NCBI GenBank assembly: GCA_028281925.1 | Contig: JANQIX010000077.1 | Location: 1 to 39,972, forward strand | Source: Alphaproteobacteria bacterium | Lineage (GTDB): Bacteria; Pseudomonadota; Alphaproteobacteria; DSM-16000; Inquilinaceae | Length of the DNA stretch: 39,972 nt | Direction: 5' to 3' | Made by a program: the position numbers and the translations under genes | Shown: positions 35,207 through 39,972 of the stretch, piece by piece | How positions within the stretch are numbered: the stretch's first letter is position 1 | Layout: every line of letters starts with the position of its first letter | The notes under the pieces: generated by a model | The model's database searches: none | Told to the model about the DNA's origin: nothing | What the model saw: only the letters and a program-made list of their open reading frames with translations

Positions 35207-36604
35207 TCAACCCAGAACTGGCAGGGCGTCGAGCACCAGCCACCACATATAGTTGATCGGTACGAGAAGTCCGACGCTGATGACGGCGAGCCAAAGCAGG
35301 ATCCGTGCGGCGTCGCGGGTGCGCGTGCGGGCCAGCGCCAGACCGACGACAATCGGCGGCACCTGATAAGGCAATAACACTGTGGAGAAGCCCACCACCT
35401 GGGTCATGATGACGGCGTCCAGCGTCCACCCCGTTGCAGCCATCAGATCGGCAGCGATCGGCGTCAGCACAGCGGGAATGCCGGGCATGGTGGCGATGCT
35501 CCCCAGCACCGTCGCGACGCCCACCAGGCTGAAATAGTTGGCCCAGTCGGCCCCCGGCGTCACCGGCAGTACGGACAGCATGGCGACCGAGACGATCTCG
35601 CCGAGTTGCGTCGATGACACCAACGCGGCGATCCCCAGCACGCCGGCGACATAGAGCAGAGGGCCGAAGTTGAGCTTGCCCGCGAGGCTGTCGGCCGGCG
35701 TCAGGCGGGTCGCCGGAAGCAGGCAGGCGAAGGCCGCGGCCAGTCCGATCCACGCCGGGGCAATGCCGTGCACCGTGTCCGTCGCCCACAGCGCCAGGGT
35801 CAGGGCCAGGATGACCGCCAGGCGGCGGGCTTCCGGCGACAGCGGCGGGGCGGCAGCATGCTCGGAGGGCGGGGCGGGCGTATCGGGAAAGAGCCGGTGG
35901 ATCAGCCACACCAGTATGACGCCCTTTGCTGCCGCCAGCACCGGGAAGTTCAGCAGCAGATAGGGGCCGTAGCGCGGCGACTGGCCGAAGATCGTCTCTA
36001 CCGTGCCGGCCAGCACCATGTTGGGCACGTTGGCCGGCAGGATCGCGACGGGCAGCAGATACGTACCGAGCACAAAGGCCAGCACCATTCCGGTTCGGCC
36101 GGGTCGCCCCGACTCGAAGCCCAGCCGGTCAGCCATCGCCAGCACGATGGGCACCAACAGCACGACGCGACCCATGGTCGATGGCAGCACGAAAGCGACT
36201 GCCGTAGCGAGTATCACCATCGCGGTGATCGTTCGCAGGTAGGATTGTGCAACCCAGTCCAGCGGCAGCGCCGCCAGCCGCTGGGCCAAGCCGCTGGTTG
36301 TCACCGCCAATGCCAGCACAAGCCCAGCGAACACCAGCCAGAACGCCTGCGCCGCGAAACCTGAGAAGATGGTGCCGGCTGGGGCGACATCCAGCAGCAT
36401 GGCGGCGACGAAGAAGCCGATCGCGGTCATGTATTCCGGCAGCGCACCGATGGCCCAGAAGCCGATGGTGAACACGGTCAGCGCCGCCGCCAGCCCCAGT
36501 TCGGGATCGAGCCCGGCCAGATCGGGCCACACAGCCAGGGTGGTCGCCACGCCTAAGATGGCCGCGGTCGAAACGCGGCGCATCGTCGGCCGCTCGCTGC
36601 TCAC
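35207..36604 (-). CDS. SLC13/DASS-type anion (sulfate/carboxylate) transporter
   Basis: A 465-residue integral membrane protein with about 11-12 hydrophobic segments. The pattern AFVLPSTMGRVVLLVPI resembles the Ser-Asn/Pro-Thr motif of the first substrate loop of SLC13 (CitT/DASS) carriers, and LPANVPNMVLAG matches a conserved Asn-containing segment. The second half contains GIPAVLTPIAADL near a second motif. Such carriers move sulfate or di/tricarboxylates with sodium or by exchange; the substrate here cannot be told. The start is a GTG at 36604, overlapping the TGA of the GT39 gene by 4 nt (GTGA), so the two are translationally coupled. An internal ATG (MRRVSTAAILG) is a less likely start. 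Confidence 0.85.
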   Translation of the reverse strand: MSSERPTMRRVSTAAILGVATTLAVWPDLAGLDPELGLAAALTVFTIGFWAIGALPEYMTAIGFFVAAMLLDVAPAGTIFSGFAAQAFWLVFAGLVLALAVTTSGLAQRLAALPLDWVAQSYLRTITAMVILATAVAFVLPSTMGRVVLLVPIVLAMADRLGFESGRPGRTGMVLAFVLGTYLLPVAILPANVPNMVLAGTVETIFGQSPRYGPYLLLNFPVLAAAKGVILVWLIHRLFPDTPAPPSEHAAAPPLSPEARRLAVILALTLALWATDTVHGIAPAWIGLAAAFACLLPATRLTPADSLAGKLNFGPLLYVAGVLGIAALVSSTQLGEIVSVAMLSVLPVTPGADWANYFSLVGVATVLGSIATMPGIPAVLTPIAADLMAATGWTLDAVIMTQVVGFSTVLLPYQVPPIVVGLALARTRTRDAARILLWLAVISVGLLVPINYMWWLVLDALPVLG

Positions 36605-38121
36605 GGTTCAGCCGATGGCGGCAACAGGGCCCAGCCGAAATTCACGGGCAGGATGCTGTCGTCTGTGTGCCAGGGCAGCACCAGGGGGGGCTGTTCCTCC
36701 AGACCGGTGAAACGCTGCAGCAGGTCTGCCATCGGGCTTTCTTCCAGGGGCATCGGCACTTCGCCGCGGGATCCGGCGGTCCAGACAACGATGCCGCCCT
36801 CCTGCCGCAGCCGTTCATCGTCGATCCACGGCGCGCGCGCCGGATCGGCGAAGCTGTAGACTGTCGGCCGATCGGGCGAATACCAGGCGAGATTGCCGGC
36901 CGGCCAGACATCGCCTACTGCGACCGCCAACGGCGTATCGAAACGATCGTGCCACGCGGCCGTCAGCGTCGCCGCCATGACCCGCCCAGGATAGTCGACC
37001 CTTTCCGCTCGTCCCGTGGCGTATGGACCGATGACGACCTTGGCCCAGTACCCGGCGACAAGCACGACGGCCAGCGTGCACCAGACGATGGCGAAGCGCC
37101 TGAGCCGGCGCCGCTCGATCACCGGCGTCCACCATTTGATGCCGGCAAGCCCCGCCAGCAGCAGCATGGGCGCGCCCCACATCGATCGCAGCTCGAATCC
37201 CAGCGCGGCAGACAGGCCGCAGGCTACGACAAAGGGACCGGCCGTCATCCACAACAGGAACCGGTCCGCCCGATCCCAAGTCCGCGCCTGCGGTCGAGAG
37301 ATTAATGGCAGCAGCAACAAGGGGGCGACCAACAGCACCGACTGGTCCACCAGGAACTTCAGCGGATGGATGATGCGATCAGTCCAATCGCCGGCCTCTG
37401 CCCCGCCGGCTCGGTTCACCGCGTAGGCGAAGGTGGGAAAATCGTTGGCCACCAGCCACCAGAGATGCGGCGCCAGCAGTGCCAAGCCGACCGTCGCCGC
37501 CACATACGGCCCCGGCCGGCTCCAGAGGCCGCGGTAGCCGGGATCGGCGAGCATCAGGCCGATCATCGGCAGCAGCAGCACGGCCGTGTAGTACTTTCCC
37601 AGCATGCCGCTGGCCGCGGCCGCACCCAGCAGCGCCCACCACAATAGGCCCCCGCCGCTGACGCCCCGCCAGAACGCCCAGACCGCCAGCGCCCAGAACG
37701 GGAACTGGACCGTGTTGGCGTTGAATTCAGTCGACAGGAAGTTGTGATAGACGATGGCCTCCAGCAGCAGCACCGCCAACAGCGCCTGCACCGGCGGCAG
37801 CATGTCCGAGGCCAGGCGCCAGACAGCCCAGAAGGCGACTGCGACCACGAGCTGCGCCAGCAAGTACTGCGGCCAGTCCGCACCGCCGCCCAGCACCGCG
37901 AACAGCTCGGTCAGCCAGGCCGCCATCGGCGGGTGCTTGAAATAGCCGAGCTGCCATTCCGCACCCCACGCCGTCTGCTCGATCACGTCCAGCGGCAGGT
38001 TGTGGTGCGTGAGCGCCGGCACCAGCGTCCACAGGGCCACGTGCAGGGCCAAGAAAGCCCAGAAGCAGAGCTGCGGCGAGGGGCCCGGCCGGGCGTCCGG
38101 TGATGTCGGGGTTTGGGGCAT
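36601..38121 (-). CDS. ArnT-like glycosyltransferase family 39 membrane protein
   Basis: A 506-residue polytopic membrane protein of the ArnT/PMT (GT39) type, which moves sugars from a lipid-linked donor to lipid A, glycans or protein on the periplasmic side. The first helix is followed by DVIEQTAWGAEWQLGYFKHPPMAAWL, with the acidic residues expected near the catalytic site of the first periplasmic loop. About 10-12 hydrophobic segments follow, with the family-like LGKYYTAVLLLPM and a soluble C-terminal part (VWPAGNLAWYSPDRPTVYSF). The open frame begins at 38169, but MPQTPTSPDA at 38121 is a better start; the first 16 residues look like upstream DNA. It heads an operon with the SLC13 transporter and is preceded by a candidate promoter. 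Confidence 0.85.
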   Translation of the reverse strand: MPQTPTSPDARPGPSPQLCFWAFLALHVALWTLVPALTHHNLPLDVIEQTAWGAEWQLGYFKHPPMAAWLTELFAVLGGGADWPQYLLAQLVVAVAFWAVWRLASDMLPPVQALLAVLLLEAIVYHNFLSTEFNANTVQFPFWALAVWAFWRGVSGGGLLWWALLGAAAASGMLGKYYTAVLLLPMIGLMLADPGYRGLWSRPGPYVAATVGLALLAPHLWWLVANDFPTFAYAVNRAGGAEAGDWTDRIIHPLKFLVDQSVLLVAPLLLLPLISRPQARTWDRADRFLLWMTAGPFVVACGLSAALGFELRSMWGAPMLLLAGLAGIKWWTPVIERRRLRRFAIVWCTLAVVLVAGYWAKVVIGPYATGRAERVDYPGRVMAATLTAAWHDRFDTPLAVAVGDVWPAGNLAWYSPDRPTVYSFADPARAPWIDDERLRQEGGIVVWTAGSRGEVPMPLEESPMADLLQRFTGLEEQPPLVLPWHTDDSILPVNFGWALLPPSAEP

Positions 38122-38241
38122 GGCTGGCCCGGGCAACGGAAGGCAGCAAAGGCTTGCCGTCCGGACCATAGGCGGGTGCTATCGGCGGGTCCAGAGAGCG
38201 TATTGCGGTAGGCTCGGAGCCCGCAGCCTGCCGATCTTGTG

Positions 38242-38269
38242 AAGATATAACTTCAGCTTTCGCTATCAA
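38242..38269 (-). promoter_or_regulatory. Candidate promoter of the GT39-transporter operon
   Basis: On the leftward strand TTGATA (38269-38264) and TATCTT (38247-38242) are separated by 16 nt, a fair sigma70-type match, about 120 nt upstream of the GT39 start. The -35 box overlaps a perfect palindrome and the -10 box overlaps a near-palindrome (12 of 14 positions, 38241-38254). The stretch is much more AT-rich than its surroundings. Confidence 0.45.
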
Positions 38270-38278
38270 TATATTGAT
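38265..38278. promoter_or_regulatory. Perfect 14-bp palindrome, candidate operator
   Basis: ATCAATATATTGAT reads the same on both strands. It lies in the AT-rich island between the GT41 and GT39 genes and covers most of the candidate -35 box of the leftward promoter, so a dimeric repressor bound here would block transcription. The regulator is not identified. Confidence 0.45.
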
Positions 38279-38330
38279 TTTATGAATATTTCTTCGTGAC
38301 AGTATTTCAGATCGATTATCCAGCGGCTGA

Positions 38331-39972
38331 TCAAGGCTGTCGTGCGCGGGCTAAGCACAGGTCACGATAGGCGGCCTCAACCGTTCGGGCAAAGGCCGTT
38401 GGGTCCATCAGTGGGCTGGCTGCCATGCGCTGGCGTGCTGTTCGCCGCAGGTCGGCGAGCCTGTCGCGATCACCGGCAAGCTCAGCGGCGATCCGGACAT
38501 AGCCTTCCATGTCTCGTGCGATCAGATCCGTCAGACCAAGGCGCGTCAGCAGGCTGGCGCCGACGCGGGCAGAATGGCGGTCGCCCAGCATCGTGACCGT
38601 GGGGATGCCCATCCACAGCGCTTCGCAGGTCGTTGTCGTTCCATTGTAGGGAAAAGGGTCCAGGGCGATGTCGATGTCCGCATAGGCATGAAGGTGCCCG
38701 TCGCGTGCGGCGATCGGGCCGACCAGTGCCAGGCGGTCGGCCGGGAGGCCGGCCTCGGCAAAGGCCTCAGCGAACCGGCTGCGCACCGTCGCATCCGCCA
38801 AGGCCCGCGCCTTCAGCATCAACCGCGCGCCGGGAACGCCGGCCACAAGCTTCGCCCAAAGGCGGATGACGCCCGGCGTGACCTTGGCCAGGTTGTTGAA
38901 CGACCCGAAGGTCACTCGCCCGCTCTTGGCAGCCGGCAGCGGGGAAGGCTCAGGTGCTGGCGGCGGCAGATAGCAGAGAAACCCGCCGTCCAAGCGCACC
39001 AGCTGTTCGCTGGCCAGGTCATCGGCCGGTCCCGGTGGATCTGCGATCGCATCGGTGAACCTCGCATTCATCGCCGGCAGACCCGTGGTGTTGGGATAGC
39101 CCAGCCACGTCACCTGCACCGGCGCCGGCCGGCGCGCGAACACCAGCAGGCGCTTTCCGCCCGTGTGCCCACCCAGATCGACCAGAACGTCGATCCGGTC
39201 CGTGCGGACCAGATCGGCGACCGCATCGTTGGAGAGGTCGGCAATGGGCCGCCAGGCATGGGCCAGCCGCTGCAGCCGGTCCGTCGTCTCATCCGGTGCG
39301 GCTACATCCGCATAGCAGACGGTCTCCACCGCGTCGGGATCATGCGCCGCCAACAGCGGCTCGAAGAAATAGCTGACCGAATGCGTGCGCAGGTCGGCGG
39401 AGACGTATCCGACCCGAAGCCGTCGTGCCGACGGATCGGGAAGGGCGGGCGCGGAAGGCAGAGGGCCGGCATGGGCGGCTGCCCAATCGCGGTGGGCTTG
39501 GGCCAGCGTCTCCGCCGTCAGTTCATCGCGATAATGCAGGGTCAGCAAGAGGTTGGACCCGGCCTCCGCGTTGTCAGGGGTGAGAGCGAGCGCTCGGCGA
39601 TAGGCGTGCTCTGCCCGGGGGCCGTCGCCCGCGGCCGAATAGAGATTGCCCAGATTGTTCCAGGCGCTGGACGAACTCGGCTGCAGCCGCAGAGCTGTCT
39701 GCAGATACCGTTCGGCCTCGCCAAGCCGGCCTTCGGTCAGCAGCGCCGCCCCAAGATTGGCCCTGGCGTCTGCGAAGGCCGGCTGTAGCTCGATGCTTCG
39801 GAGATAAAGGTCGATCGCCTCGGTCCGTCGCCCCAGTCCCTGCAGCGAGGCTGCCAGGGCGTTCAGGGCGCGGGCATTGCCAGGCGCTTCCCCAACGGCC
39901 CGGCGGGCTTCCACCTCTGCCGCCTGTGCTCGCCCGGTAAGCCGCAGTGCATCGGCAAGGCCGACCCTGGCG
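38331..39972 (-). CDS. TPR-containing SPINDLY/OGT-like GT41 glycosyltransferase, 5' end cut by window
   Basis: The visible part (about 547 residues) begins with TPR pairs (LNALAASLQGLGRRTEAIDLYLRS; NLGAALLTEGRLGEAERYLQTAL; NNLGNLYSAAGDGPRAEHAYRRAL). The GT41 catalytic region follows: VGYVSADLRTHSVSYFFEP, VDLGGHTGGKRL, VTWLGYPNTTGL, FGSFNNLAKV and LDPFPYNGTTTTCEALWMG, the usual UDP-sugar site motifs. Such bacterial OGT/SPINDLY relatives add sugars to proteins, often flagellin or surface proteins. An internal GTG at 39914 could be a start, but the frame stays open to the window edge and translates as further TPR sequence (LADALRLTGRAQAAEVEA), so the true start lies outside. It is leftward and ends before an AT-rich island. 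Confidence 0.9.
   Translation of the reverse strand, partial: ARVGLADALRLTGRAQAAEVEARRAVGEAPGNARALNALAASLQGLGRRTEAIDLYLRSIELQPAFADARANLGAALLTEGRLGEAERYLQTALRLQPSSSSAWNNLGNLYSAAGDGPRAEHAYRRALALTPDNAEAGSNLLLTLHYRDELTAETLAQAHRDWAAAHAGPLPSAPALPDPSARRLRVGYVSADLRTHSVSYFFEPLLAAHDPDAVETVCYADVAAPDETTDRLQRLAHAWRPIADLSNDAVADLVRTDRIDVLVDLGGHTGGKRLLVFARRPAPVQVTWLGYPNTTGLPAMNARFTDAIADPPGPADDLASEQLVRLDGGFLCYLPPPAPEPSPLPAAKSGRVTFGSFNNLAKVTPGVIRLWAKLVAGVPGARLMLKARALADATVRSRFAEAFAEAGLPADRLALVGPIAARDGHLHAYADIDIALDPFPYNGTTTTCEALWMGIPTVTMLGDRHSARVGASLLTRLGLTDLIARDMEGYVRIAAELAGDRDRLADLRRTARQRMAASPLMDPTAFARTVEAAYRDLCLARARQP

Noticed and set aside
35148..35909. Long N-terminal extension of the DUF1489 frame
   Set aside because: It is a shadow of the SLC13 transporter gene in another frame; the family start matches the ATG at 35147.

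Overview
The window is high-GC DNA with strongly GC-biased third codon positions. Its gene content points to an alphaproteobacterium, probably Rhodospirillales-like: a DUF1489 gene, a YfgM-like/bamB/der run, and a glycosyltransferase/PTPS-like/dehydrogenase cluster. No rRNA, tRNA, CRISPR array, insertion sequence or phage gene was recognised. The taxonomic call is an inference from gene families and order.

Layout. 1-574: no convincing gene. 575-5635: a small metabolic cluster. FkbM methyltransferase and a stand-alone RibD C-terminal reductase run rightward. They converge on a leftward operon made of an MDR dehydrogenase, a PTPS/QueD-fold protein, a family 4 glycosyltransferase and a SAM methyltransferase. 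The PTPS-like protein lacks the catalytic Cys, the Asp-His pair and one zinc His of true PTPS/QueD. With the reductase, glycosyltransferase and methyltransferases, this suggests an uncharacterised pathway to a modified, glycosylated pterin- or pyrimidine-like small molecule. 5850-6101: a very small ParB-like protein. 6102-6507: an AT-richer leader with a candidate promoter.

6508-25461: one gene for a secreted protein of about 6317 residues. It has an acidic Pro-rich N-terminus with a duplicated helix-plus-PAAGP unit and then 17 tandem repeats of about 290-320 residues. The C-terminus holds FG-GAP-like motifs, two RTX calcium-binding blocks around a lectin-like domain, and a type I secretion tail. 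The 17 repeats follow a period-4 pattern of about 3.6 kb. No type I exporter is in the window.

25575-30603: sbcD-sbcC (DNA end-processing nuclease), leftward, ending against the adhesin with two hairpins between. 30742-34709: rightward redoxin, YfgM-like TPR membrane protein, bamB and der. The last three follow closely and link outer-membrane assembly with ribosome biogenesis. 34722-38121: leftward DUF1489, SLC13-type anion transporter and ArnT-like GT39 glycosyltransferase; the last two overlap by 4 nt. 38122-38330: an AT-rich island with a perfect 14-bp palindrome over a candidate promoter. 38331-39972: a SPINDLY/OGT-like TPR-GT41 protein, cut by the window edge.

Together the window mixes conserved housekeeping genes with surface and glycan functions (giant adhesin, GT39, GT41, GT4) and one unusual cofactor-like cluster.
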